DNA of 64,000 nucleotides from Rhodococcus sp. 14-2483-1-2. Its GTDB lineage: Bacteria > Actinomycetota > Actinomycetes > Mycobacteriales > Mycobacteriaceae. The translations under genes were made by a program, and so were the position numbers. The notes under the pieces were generated by a model that worked only from the letters and a program-made list of their open reading frames with translations, was not told the DNA's origin and did no database searches. Below, piece by piece: positions 53,115-62,219 of this stretch (the first letter of the stretch is position 1; every line of letters begins with the position of its first letter). The DNA lies in the NCBI RefSeq assembly GCF_002259405.1, contig NZ_NPFW01000022.1, positions 682,001 through 746,000 of the forward strand, written 5' to 3'.

Positions 53115-54076
53115 GCACGCGGCGGGTCCACGAACGTCACGTCGATGTCCTCGAACGGCTTGTTGCGTTGCGCTTCGGCCTGTCCGGTGTAGGTGAGCTT
53201 GTCGCCCTCGGTCAGTTCGACGTCGTCGGTGAACGGGCCGAGCAGGGCTCGGGGAAACAGCCGATCGACGCGAACCACGTTGATCTCGATGCACATCACG
53301 ATCGACACCGACGTCACGTACAGAAACGCCAGCAGTCCCAGTACGACAGCGAACACACCGTTGGTCACGGTCGCGTTGCTGACGACGTACTTCACGTACA
53401 CACTGCCGAACGTCTGCAGCAGCTGCCAGATCAGACCGGCCACGATGGCCCCGGGAAGGACCTGCGGGATCGACACCGATCTCGCTGTGGCGAGCCTGAA
53501 CGCGACGACGAACACGCCGACGTAGAAGAACGTGCCGACCACGAATACCACCAGGCCGGATTCCGGACCGAAATATCCTGCGGCACTGAGCACATTGAGT
53601 GCTGTGATGGCCAGCACGGCCAGACCGACCGTGCTCAGCAGACCCAGGCCGCGCACCCGGGCGCGGATGGGATCGGGCCGTAGGTTCTTCGGCACCGTCC
53701 ACGCGGTGTTCATCGCGTTCTGGAGCGCCACCGCCACCCCGAGTCCGCCGTACAGGGAGCCGAGGACACCCACCACCAGACCGACGGTGCCTCCACCGAT
53801 GCGTTCGGGCCGGCCCAGTTCGTCTCCGATCACCGGGATCTGACCGAGCGCCGAGTTCAGGATCTGTTGCTGCAGTTCCGGACTACCGGCCAACACGATG
53901 CCCAGAACCGTCGAGAACAGCAACAGTGCGGGAAACAGCGAGACGAAGGCGTAGTAGGTGATCAGGGCAGCGAGGTAGCCACCCTGATCGTCGACGAACT
54001 TGTACACCACCGCAATGGGATATCCGAGAACCGGCCGCCTGCGCTGGAGTCGATCCAGTCGATCGGACACACTCAT
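53072..54076 (-). CDS. YihY/BrkB family inner-membrane protein
   Basis: A 334-residue membrane protein of six or more helices (YLAALITYYAFVSLFPALLLFSTV, VGLVVGVLGSLYGGLGVA, AITALNVLSAAGYFG and others). These match the YihY/UPF0761 family, whose role is unclear despite an old RNase BN annotation. The hydrophilic C-terminus ends with Asp/Pro/Glu-rich sequence. Its last 43 bases overlap the end of the polymerase gene on the opposite strand. It starts 46 bases after gltX. Confidence 0.85.
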   Translation of the reverse strand: MSVSDRLDRLQRRRPVLGYPIAVVYKFVDDQGGYLAALITYYAFVSLFPALLLFSTVLGIVLAGSPELQQQILNSALGQIPVIGDELGRPERIGGGTVGLVVGVLGSLYGGLGVAVALQNAMNTAWTVPKNLRPDPIRARVRGLGLLSTVGLAVLAITALNVLSAAGYFGPESGLVVFVVGTFFYVGVFVVAFRLATARSVSIPQVLPGAIVAGLIWQLLQTFGSVYVKYVVSNATVTNGVFAVVLGLLAFLYVTSVSIVMCIEINVVRVDRLFPRALLGPFTDDVELTEGDKLTYTGQAEAQRNKPFEDIDVTFVDPPRAQSESGSEPAAEAP

Positions 54077-54122
54077 TCGAGGCTCTCCCCGAGGACCGGG
54101 GTGCGCCGGCGGCCGTGCGCCC

Positions 54123-55598
54123 TCACGCCACCTGGGCGCGTGCCGCAGCCAGGCGCGCCAAGGTCTTCTCGCGCCCGAGCAATTCCATGGACTCGTACAG
54201 CGGCGGGCTGATGTGCGACCCGGTCACTCCCACCCGTATCGGGGCGAAAGCCTTGCGCGGCTTGAGCTCCAGCTTCTCGATCAACACGTCCTTGAGAGTC
54301 GCCTCCAGGTCGGCCGTGGTCCAGCTCTGCAACGCCGTCAGTGCCTCGACAGTGGCGTCGAGAACGGGTGCGGCATCGGCACCGAGATTCTTGGCCGCGG
54401 CTGCGGGGTCGATCTCGAAGTCCGCCTCGTCGACGAACAGGAACTTCAACAGTCCCCATGCATCCGACAGGACGACGATGCGGGTCTGCACCAGATCGGC
54501 GGCAACAGCGAAGATCTTCTCGTCGATCGGTTCGACCAGATGTCCTCGGGCAACGAGGAATTCGCGCAATCGCGCCGCGAAATCGTCCGCTGCCAGCAAC
54601 CTGATGTGCTCGGCGTTGATCGCGTCGGCCTTCTTCTGATCGAAGCGGGCCGGATTGGAATTGACGGACGAGATCTCGAACGCGGCCACCATCTCGTCGA
54701 GCGAGAAGACGTCGTGATCGTCCGAGATACCCCATCCGAGAAGAGCAAGGTAGTTCAGCAATCCCTCCGGAACGAACCCACGATCGCGGTGGATGAACAG
54801 GTTGGACTCGGGGTCACGCTTGGACAACTTCTTGTTGCCCTGGCCCATGACGAACGGCAGGTGCCCGAACTCGGGGGTGCGTTCTGCGACACCGATCCGG
54901 ATCAATGCCTCGTAGAGAGCGAGCTGACGCGGCGTCGAGGACAACAGGTCCTCGCCGCGCAGGACGTGCGTGATCTTCATCAGTGCGTCGTCGACCGGAT
55001 TGACCAACGTGTACAGCGGAACTCCGTTGCCGCGGGTCAAGGCGAAGTCGGGTACGGTCCCCGCCTTGAACGTGGTCTCCCCGCGCACGAGGTCGTTCCA
55101 CGTCAGATCGTGATCGGGCATCCGCAGTCGTACGACGGCCCCGCGCCCCTCGTCGAGAAAGCCCTGTCGCTGCTCCGGCGTCAGGTCGCGGTCGAAGTTG
55201 TCGTACCCGAGTTTGGGGTCGCGTCCGGCTGCCTTGTGACGGGCTTCCACTTCCTCCGGCGTCGAGAAAGACTCGTAGGCCTCCCCTGCGTCGAGCAACT
55301 GCTGTACGACGGCAACGTGCTGGTCCCGGCGCAGCGACTGACGGTACGGCTCGTACGGGCCGCCCACTTCGGGGCCCTCGTCCCATTCGAGGCCCAGCCA
55401 GCGCAACGCGTCGAGCAGGGCGGCGTAGGACTCCTCGGAGTCACGTGCGGCGTCGGTGTCCTCGATGCGAAAGACGAAGGTGCCGCCGTGATGCCTGGCG
55501 AACGCCCAGTTGAACAGTGCGGTTCGGACCAGGCCGACGTGCGGGGTACCGGTGGGCGACGGGCAGAACCGAACGCGGACATCTGTTGGTGTGGTCAT
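54123..55598 (-). CDS. gltX: Glutamyl-tRNA synthetase
   Basis: A 491-residue class I synthetase. The HIGH-like motif is in RFCPSPTGTPHVGLVRTALFNW (HVGL), and the KMSKS-like motif is KKLSKRDPES near 245. The C-terminal anticodon-binding cage has DLVQTRIVVLSDAW. In actinobacteria the enzyme is usually non-discriminating and also charges tRNA-Gln, later amidated by GatCAB. Both tRNA genes are 3 kb away. It is seven bases before the FAH gene. Confidence 0.95.
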   Translation of the reverse strand: MTTPTDVRVRFCPSPTGTPHVGLVRTALFNWAFARHHGGTFVFRIEDTDAARDSEESYAALLDALRWLGLEWDEGPEVGGPYEPYRQSLRRDQHVAVVQQLLDAGEAYESFSTPEEVEARHKAAGRDPKLGYDNFDRDLTPEQRQGFLDEGRGAVVRLRMPDHDLTWNDLVRGETTFKAGTVPDFALTRGNGVPLYTLVNPVDDALMKITHVLRGEDLLSSTPRQLALYEALIRIGVAERTPEFGHLPFVMGQGNKKLSKRDPESNLFIHRDRGFVPEGLLNYLALLGWGISDDHDVFSLDEMVAAFEISSVNSNPARFDQKKADAINAEHIRLLAADDFAARLREFLVARGHLVEPIDEKIFAVAADLVQTRIVVLSDAWGLLKFLFVDEADFEIDPAAAAKNLGADAAPVLDATVEALTALQSWTTADLEATLKDVLIEKLELKPRKAFAPIRVGVTGSHISPPLYESMELLGREKTLARLAAARAQVA

Positions 55599-55605
55599 GC
55601 TCGCC

Positions 55606-56379
55606 CTACTTCTTCGCTGCGACGGGGTTGGTCAGGGTACCGATTCCCTCGACGGTGATCGACACGCTGTCTCCGTCGGTGATGGGTCCGACTCCCTCGG
55701 GGGTTCCGGTGAGAATGACGTCTCCGGGGAGCAGCGTCATCACTGCGGACACCCACTCGATGATCTTCGGAATGTCGTGCAGCAGAAGCGAAGTGCGACT
55801 CCGCTGCTTGACCACGCCGTCGACCTCGGTCTTGATCTCGAGATCGGTCGGGTCGAGTGAGGTCTCGATCCACGGCCCCAGTGGGCAGAAGGTGTCGTGT
55901 CCCTTGGCGCGAGTCCACTGTCCGTCGTGCTTCTGATGGTCGCGGGCCGAGACGTCGTTGGCGACGGTGTAGCCGAGCACCACCTCGTACGCCTTCGAGG
56001 CGGGGACGTCCTTGCACGGACGGCCGATGACGATCGCCAGTTCGCCCTCGAAGTGCACCTCGTTCGAGGACGGTGGCAGCACGATGGCCGCACCGGGGCC
56101 GACGATGGAGGTGTTCGGCTTGATGAAGATCACGGGATCCTTCGGTGCCTCACCGCCCATCTCGGCCGCGTGCGCGGCGTAGTTCTTTCCGATGGCGATG
56201 ACCTTGCTGGCGAGGATGGGCGCGAGCAGTCGCACATCGGCCAGCGGCCACGACCGACCCGTGAACGTGGGTGTGCCGAAGGGATGTTCGGCGATTTCCT
56301 TCGCAGTCTGCGAGTCGCCCTCACCTTCGATACTCACGAATGCCACACCATCAGGACTTGCAATTCGACCGAGACGCAT
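55606..56379 (-). CDS. Fumarylacetoacetate hydrolase (FAH) family protein
   Basis: A 257-residue FAH-fold enzyme (Rv2993c-like). The metal-binding acids and conserved segments are IGKNYAAHAAEMG near residue 65, FIKPNTSIVGPG near 85, NEVHFEGELAIVIGR near 105, LGYTVANDVSARDHQ near 135 and GDVILTGTPEGVGPI near 228. The family includes 2-hydroxyhepta-2,4-diene-1,7-dioate isomerases and oxaloacetate decarboxylases. The substrate is unknown. The gene probably shares a transcript with gltX. Confidence 0.88.
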   Translation of the reverse strand: MRLGRIASPDGVAFVSIEGEGDSQTAKEIAEHPFGTPTFTGRSWPLADVRLLAPILASKVIAIGKNYAAHAAEMGGEAPKDPVIFIKPNTSIVGPGAAIVLPPSSNEVHFEGELAIVIGRPCKDVPASKAYEVVLGYTVANDVSARDHQKHDGQWTRAKGHDTFCPLGPWIETSLDPTDLEIKTEVDGVVKQRSRTSLLLHDIPKIIEWVSAVMTLLPGDVILTGTPEGVGPITDGDSVSITVEGIGTLTNPVAAKK

Positions 56380-56509
56380 GTCGGAAGTCTATCGACATGC
56401 GTGGTGTGCACTCCGCCACCGTCCGTTCAGCGCGATTCGGGCCGGTGTAGGGTCGATCTCCGATACCACATTGCAAGAACATACGTCCATATATTGAGAT
56501 GGAGAACTG

Positions 56510-57733
56510 ATGGACGCCACCGCGCAGCTGTCCGACATCGGCGAGTTCAGGCGATGGTTCATGCTTGCCCTCGGCATGCTCGCGCAGACCGCAGGCGCGG
56601 TGTTCATCAACGGCGCAGCGTTTCTCATTCCCGCCTTGCACGACGACCGCGGCCTGAGCCTGCCCGCCGCCGGACTCGTCGTCGCCATGCCCACCGTGGG
56701 CATCATGTTCACCCTGATCGCCTGGGGTGTGCTGGTCGATCGAATCGGCGAAAGACTGGTACTCGCAGTCGGGCTCGGTCTGACGGCGCTCGCCGCCGTA
56801 GCCGCCGTGTTCACCTCCTCCATTCCCCTGCTGGCAATCCTGCTCCTGCTGGGCGGTATGGCCGCGGCGAGTGCGAACAGCGCCAGCGGACGCGTGGTGG
56901 TCGGCTGGTTCCCACCGCAGCGTCGTGGATTGGCCATGGGGATCAGGCAGATGTCGGTCCCTCTCGGCGTTGCCATCGCGGCCCTGACCATCCCACCCAT
57001 CGCCCGGGACCACGGCGTCGGTGCAGCATTGCTCGTACCCGCCGCCGTGTGCGCAATTGCCGCACTGATGTGTCTCGCGGTGGTCGACCCCCCGCGTCCG
57101 AATCGCATCGATGCGGCGGAGCAGGGTCTGCTCGACAATCCGTACCGAGGCAGCAGGCAGCTGTGGCGCATTCACGCCACCTCGATCCTGTTGGTGGTGC
57201 CGCAGTACGTGGTCTGGACGTATGCGCTCGTATGGCTGATGACCGACCGAGGATGGACGGCTGCGGCGGCGGGAGTCCTCGTCACGGCGACGCAGATTCT
57301 CGGTGCACTGGGCCGGATGAGCGTCGGCGCGTTGTCCGATCGGGTCGGCAGCCGCATGCGGCCCCTCCGGTGGGTCGCGGTGACTGCCGCCGTCAGCATG
57401 CTCGGACTCGGGGTGGCCGACTGGTTCGACTCCCCTGTCGCGATCGTCATGCTCGTCGTCGCGTCGGTCGCCACCGTTGCCCCGAACGGTCTTGCCTTCA
57501 CCGCTGTTGCCGAGATATCGGGACCGTATTGGAGCGGCCGCGCCCTCGGCGTGCAGAACACGAGTCAGTACGTGTTCGCGTCGGCCGTGCCGCCGGTGTT
57601 CGGGGCACTTGCGGCGGTCAGCTTTCCCATCGCATTCCTGGTGTCGGCGATCTTCCCCGCACTCTCCGTGCCGATCGTCCCCGACGATCCACGTCCCGAG
57701 GTTCCCGACGAGAAGGCCGACAGCACCGGCTGA
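56510..57733 (+). CDS. Major facilitator superfamily transporter
   Basis: A 407-residue protein with about 12 hydrophobic segments. The loop-2/3 region shows VAMPTVGIMFTLIAWGVLVDRIGERLVL (a DRIG-type signature), and a later loop has SVGALSDRVGSRMRPL. GGAGAA lies five bases before the ATG. It is divergent from the FAH gene, and the same pair occurs in M. tuberculosis as Rv2993c-Rv2994. Substrate unknown. Confidence 0.85.
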   Translation: MDATAQLSDIGEFRRWFMLALGMLAQTAGAVFINGAAFLIPALHDDRGLSLPAAGLVVAMPTVGIMFTLIAWGVLVDRIGERLVLAVGLGLTALAAVAAVFTSSIPLLAILLLLGGMAAASANSASGRVVVGWFPPQRRGLAMGIRQMSVPLGVAIAALTIPPIARDHGVGAALLVPAAVCAIAALMCLAVVDPPRPNRIDAAEQGLLDNPYRGSRQLWRIHATSILLVVPQYVVWTYALVWLMTDRGWTAAAAGVLVTATQILGALGRMSVGALSDRVGSRMRPLRWVAVTAAVSMLGLGVADWFDSPVAIVMLVVASVATVAPNGLAFTAVAEISGPYWSGRALGVQNTSQYVFASAVPPVFGALAAVSFPIAFLVSAIFPALSVPIVPDDPRPEVPDEKADSTG

Positions 57734-57760
57734 TCCAGCACGGCGGTATACCCGAGAAGC

Positions 57761-57803
57761 ACGAAATGCCACGGTGGCCGGTCGGCCTACCGTGGCATTT
57801 CGT
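57761..57803. terminator. Bidirectional terminator between the MFS gene and leuB
   Basis: A perfect 15-bp stem (ACGAAATGCCACGGT with its complement) and a 13-base loop lies between the convergent genes. It is the longest clean hairpin in this region. Confidence 0.85.
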
Positions 57804-57813
57804 GTCGGTCCAG

Positions 57814-58824
57814 TTACAGGCGAGCGGCGATTCGTGCGCCGATGTCCTTCGTGGACGCGGTGGTGGTTCCCCGCTCGGCGAGGTCCGCTGCGACAGCGGC
57901 TTCCACACGCGCCGCTCCTGCCGCGTCGCCGAGATGATCGAGTAGCAGCGACACCGACAGGATGGCAGCGGTCGGATCGGCCTTCTGCTGCCCTGCGATG
58001 TCGGGAGCGCTGCCGTGCACCGGCTCGAACATGCTCGGATTGGTACCGGTCGCATCGATGTTTCCGCTTGCGGCCAAACCGATTCCACCGGTCACCGCCG
58101 CCGAGAGGTCGGTCACGATGTCACCGAACAGATTGTCGGTGACGATGACGTCGAACCGGCCCGGATCGGTCACGAGGTGAATCATCGCGGCATCGATGTG
58201 CTGGTATGCGACCTCGACGTCCGGGAACTCCGCCGCGACCTCGTCCACCGTGCGGGCCCAGAGGCTGCCTGCGAACGTGAGCACATTGGTCTTGTGCAGC
58301 AGCGTCAGATGCTTGCGTCGAGTCAGAGCACGCTCGAAACCGTTGCGCACCACCCGTTCGACGCCGTAGCGGGTGTTGACACTGACCTCGGTGGCCACCT
58401 CGTGCGGTGTGCCGACGCGAAGTGCTCCACCGTTTCCGGTGTACGGACCCTCGGTGCCCTCACGCACGACCACGACGTCGATCTGCTTGTCACCGGCCAG
58501 CGGGCCGACCACTCCGGGGTACAGCTTGGCCGGGCGCAGATTGATGTGGTGATCGAGATCGAACCGAGCTCGCAACAGCAGTCCACGCTCGAGCACGCCG
58601 CTCGGTACCGACGGATCTCCGATGGCTCCCAACAGAATTGCGTCGTGCTCACGCAGTTCCGCCAACACCGAGTCCGGCAGCAGTTCTCCGGTGGCGTTGT
58701 AGCGACGCGCACCGAGGTCGTACTCGGTCTTCTCGGCCCCGGGTGCAACCACATCGAGCACGGCGAGCGCCTCGGTGACGACCTCGGGTCCGATTCCGTC
58801 CCCGGCGATGACGGCCAGCTTCAT
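57814..58824 (-). CDS. leuB: 3-isopropylmalate dehydrogenase
   Basis: A 336-residue beta-decarboxylating dehydrogenase. It has LAVIAGDGIGPEVVTEALAVL at the N-terminus, LRARFDLDHHINLRPAKLYPG near 85 and VVREGTEGPYTGNGG near 118, then DVIVTDNLFGDIVTDLSAAV with the metal-binding Asp and a C-terminal MFEPVHGSAPDIAGQ. It converts 3-isopropylmalate to the ketoacid precursor of leucine. Shorter type found in actinobacteria. It follows serA by 49 bases. Confidence 0.95.
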   Translation of the reverse strand: MKLAVIAGDGIGPEVVTEALAVLDVVAPGAEKTEYDLGARRYNATGELLPDSVLAELREHDAILLGAIGDPSVPSGVLERGLLLRARFDLDHHINLRPAKLYPGVVGPLAGDKQIDVVVVREGTEGPYTGNGGALRVGTPHEVATEVSVNTRYGVERVVRNGFERALTRRKHLTLLHKTNVLTFAGSLWARTVDEVAAEFPDVEVAYQHIDAAMIHLVTDPGRFDVIVTDNLFGDIVTDLSAAVTGGIGLAASGNIDATGTNPSMFEPVHGSAPDIAGQQKADPTAAILSVSLLLDHLGDAAGAARVEAAVAADLAERGTTTASTKDIGARIAARL

Positions 58825-58873
58825 CTCACTCCTCGTGATTGTTCGACGTCGTTCGATCGACTGCGAGCGATGC

Positions 58874-60469
58874 TCAGGACAGATCGACCAGCTCGATGGT
58901 GGACGCGCCGACCGCGGTGGCGATGCTTGCGCTCAACTCGGCCGGAACGTCCTTGTCGACGCGAAGCAGAATCGTTGCACCGTCGCCCTCGGAGTCCTGG
59001 CTCAGTGCGGCGGCCTGGATGTCGATGCCGGCGTCGCCGAGCAGGGTGCCGATCCGGCCGAGGCTGCCGGGCTGATCCGCGTAGTTGACGATGAGGTTCT
59101 TGCCCTCGGCACGAAGGTCGAAGTTACGACCGTTGATGTTGACGATCTTCTCGACCTGCGTGGTGCCGGTCAGAGTGCCCGCGACGTTGAGCACCGAGCC
59201 GTCGCCGTAGACGGCGCGGATGTCGACGACACTGCGGTGGTTCTCGCTCTCGGACGCGGTCGTGACCTCGGCGGTCACGCCACGCTCCTCGGCGAGCGAC
59301 GGGGCGTTGACGAACGTGACCGAGTCCTCGATGACGGCGGAGAACAGTCCGCGCAGCGCCGAGAGCTTGAGGATCTCGACGTCCTCGGTGGCGAGTTCGC
59401 CGCGTACGTCGACCGACAGCGACGTGGGAAGTTCGGTGGACAGAGCGCCGAGCAGTACACCCTGCTTACGCACGATCTCGAGCCACGGGGAGACCTCCTC
59501 GCCCACGGCACCACCCTTGACGTTGACGGCGTCGGGGACGAATTCGCCTGCGAGAGCGAGCAGTACCGACTTGGCCACGTCGGTGCCCGCGCGGTCCTGG
59601 GCTTCGGTCGTCGACGCGCCGAGGTGCGGGGTGACGACGACCTGGGGCAGCTCGAACAGGGGGCTGTCGGTGCACGGCTCGGAGGCGTAGACGTCGATTC
59701 CTGCGGCGAAGACGTGGCCACTGGTGATGGCGTCGGCCAGGGCCTGCTCGTCGACCAGTCCACCGCGAGCGGCGTTGACGACGATGACACCGGGCTTGGT
59801 CTTGGCCAGGGCTTCCTTGCCGATGATTCCCTTGGTCTCGGGGGTCTTCGGCAGGTGAACCGAGAACATGTCGGCGCGCTCGAGCAGCTCGTCCAGGCTC
59901 ACCAGTTCGATGCCGAGCTGGGCGGCACGCGCGGCCGAGACGTAGGGGTCGTAGGCGATGATGTGGGTCTCGAATGCGGCGAGACGCTGTGCGAACAGCT
60001 GACCGATGCGGCCGAGTCCGACGACGCCGACGGTCTTGCCGAAGATCTCGACACCGTTGAACTTGCTGCGCTTCCACTCGTGCTGACGCAGAGTGGCGTC
60101 GGCAGCGGGAATCTGGCGTGCGGCCGACAGCAGCAGCGTCACGGCATGCTCGGCGGCGGTGTGGATGTTGGAGGTCGGGGCGTTGACGACGAGGACACCG
60201 CGCTCGGTGGCTGCGGGAACGTCGACGTTGTCCAGGCCGACACCGGCGCGGGCGACGATCTTGAGCTTGGTTCCGGCGGCGAGAACCTCTGCGTCGACCG
60301 TGGTCGCGGAGCGCACCAGGATCGCGTCGGCCTCGGGAACCGCGGCGAGCAGCGCGGGGCGGTCCGGGCCGTCGACCCAACGGACCTCGACGCCGTCGCC
60401 CAATGCCTCGACGGTGGACGGCGCAAGTTTGTCGGCGATCAGAACGACAGGACGGCCTGGCTGGCTCAC
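58874..60469 (-). CDS. serA: D-3-phosphoglycerate dehydrogenase (long form)
   Basis: A 531-residue enzyme for the first step of serine synthesis. It has the Rossmann region TVGVVGLGRIGQLFAQRLAAF, the catalytic VNAARGGLVDEQALADAI and PHLGASTTEAQDRAGTDVA. An intervening allosteric (ASB) domain is followed by a C-terminal ACT domain (NLIVNYADQPGSLGRIGTLLG). This long, ACT-containing form is the mycobacterial type that serine inhibits. It is paired with leuB, as in M. tuberculosis. Confidence 0.96.
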   Translation of the reverse strand: MSQPGRPVVLIADKLAPSTVEALGDGVEVRWVDGPDRPALLAAVPEADAILVRSATTVDAEVLAAGTKLKIVARAGVGLDNVDVPAATERGVLVVNAPTSNIHTAAEHAVTLLLSAARQIPAADATLRQHEWKRSKFNGVEIFGKTVGVVGLGRIGQLFAQRLAAFETHIIAYDPYVSAARAAQLGIELVSLDELLERADMFSVHLPKTPETKGIIGKEALAKTKPGVIVVNAARGGLVDEQALADAITSGHVFAAGIDVYASEPCTDSPLFELPQVVVTPHLGASTTEAQDRAGTDVAKSVLLALAGEFVPDAVNVKGGAVGEEVSPWLEIVRKQGVLLGALSTELPTSLSVDVRGELATEDVEILKLSALRGLFSAVIEDSVTFVNAPSLAEERGVTAEVTTASESENHRSVVDIRAVYGDGSVLNVAGTLTGTTQVEKIVNINGRNFDLRAEGKNLIVNYADQPGSLGRIGTLLGDAGIDIQAAALSQDSEGDGATILLRVDKDVPAELSASIATAVGASTIELVDLS

Positions 60470-60584
60470 GTGAAAAACTCCCTAGGTCGGTACGAGACTG
60501 TTGTCGGTGAAATTCGGAGCTGGTGCAGCAGAAACAGTTTAGAGGCCGGAGTCGCCGAACTGTGACGCCACCTCGTGCACGCAC

Positions 60585-60620
60585 CGAAGGGCACCCCTAC
60601 CGATGCAGGGGTGCCCTTCG
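60585..60620 (-). terminator. Terminator after ilvBNC
   Basis: A 14-bp perfect stem (CGAAGGGCACCCCT with AGGGGTGCCCTTCG) around an eight-base loop, 34 bases past the ilvC stop, in the gap before serA. It probably marks the end of the ilvB-ilvN-ilvC transcript. Confidence 0.8.
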
Positions 60621-60653
60621 ATCAGCATGCGTGAGAACGTGATTCGATGAGAA

Positions 60654-61667
<1,014 letters not shown>

Positions 61668-61676
61668 TGTTTGTAA

Positions 61677-61683
61677 CCTTTCC
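61677..61683 (-). promoter_or_regulatory. Ribosome binding site deciding the ilvC start
   Basis: GGAAAGG on the minus strand, nine bases before the GTG at 61667. It supports that GTG (protein start VAVEMFYDD) over an ATG 13 codons upstream. Confidence 0.6.
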
Positions 61684-61715
61684 TCTTCGATTTCGCTGAA
61701 AATCACGTCCGCCGC

Positions 61716-62219
61716 TCAGCGCGACGCTGTGATCGATTTCGGTCCACGTCCGACGGCAACGACTCCCGACTGAACTATTTCTCGAATTCCATAGGGGTCC
61801 AACATCTTCAGCAACGCATCGAGCTTCGAGCGGGTGCCCGTCGCCTCGACCGTCACGGCCTCGGGAGACACGTCGATCACCTTGGCGCGGAACAGGTTCA
61901 CCGTTTCGATGACCTCACTGCGCACACTGGCGTCGGCGCGGACCTTGATCAGCACCAACTCGCGAGCCACCGAGGAATCGTCGTCCTGCTCGACGATCTT
62001 GATGACGTTGATGAGCTTGTTGAGCTGCTTGGTCACCTGCTCGAGCGGGAACTCGTCGACGGTCACCACGATCGTCATCCGCGAGATCTCGGGAATCTCG
62101 GTGCCGCCGACGGCAAGCGAGGAGATGTTGAATCCACGGCGCGAGAACAGCGCGGCGACGCGGGCCAGCACACCTGGCTTGTCCTCGACGAGGACGCTGA
62201 GGGTATGGCTCGTGCTCAC
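61716..62219 (-). CDS. ilvN: Acetolactate synthase small (regulatory) subunit
   Basis: A 167-residue regulator. The N-terminal ACT domain has TLSVLVEDKPGVLARVAALFSRRGFNISSLAVG and binds valine for feedback control. The C-terminal half, with LVLIKVRADASVRSEV and LDPYGIREIVQSGVVAVGRG, stabilises the dimer. The GTG start overlaps the ilvB stop by four bases (GTGA), which fits subunit co-synthesis. Confidence 0.96.
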   Translation of the reverse strand: MSTSHTLSVLVEDKPGVLARVAALFSRRGFNISSLAVGGTEIPEISRMTIVVTVDEFPLEQVTKQLNKLINVIKIVEQDDDSSVARELVLIKVRADASVRSEVIETVNLFRAKVIDVSPEAVTVEATGTRSKLDALLKMLDPYGIREIVQSGVVAVGRGPKSITASR

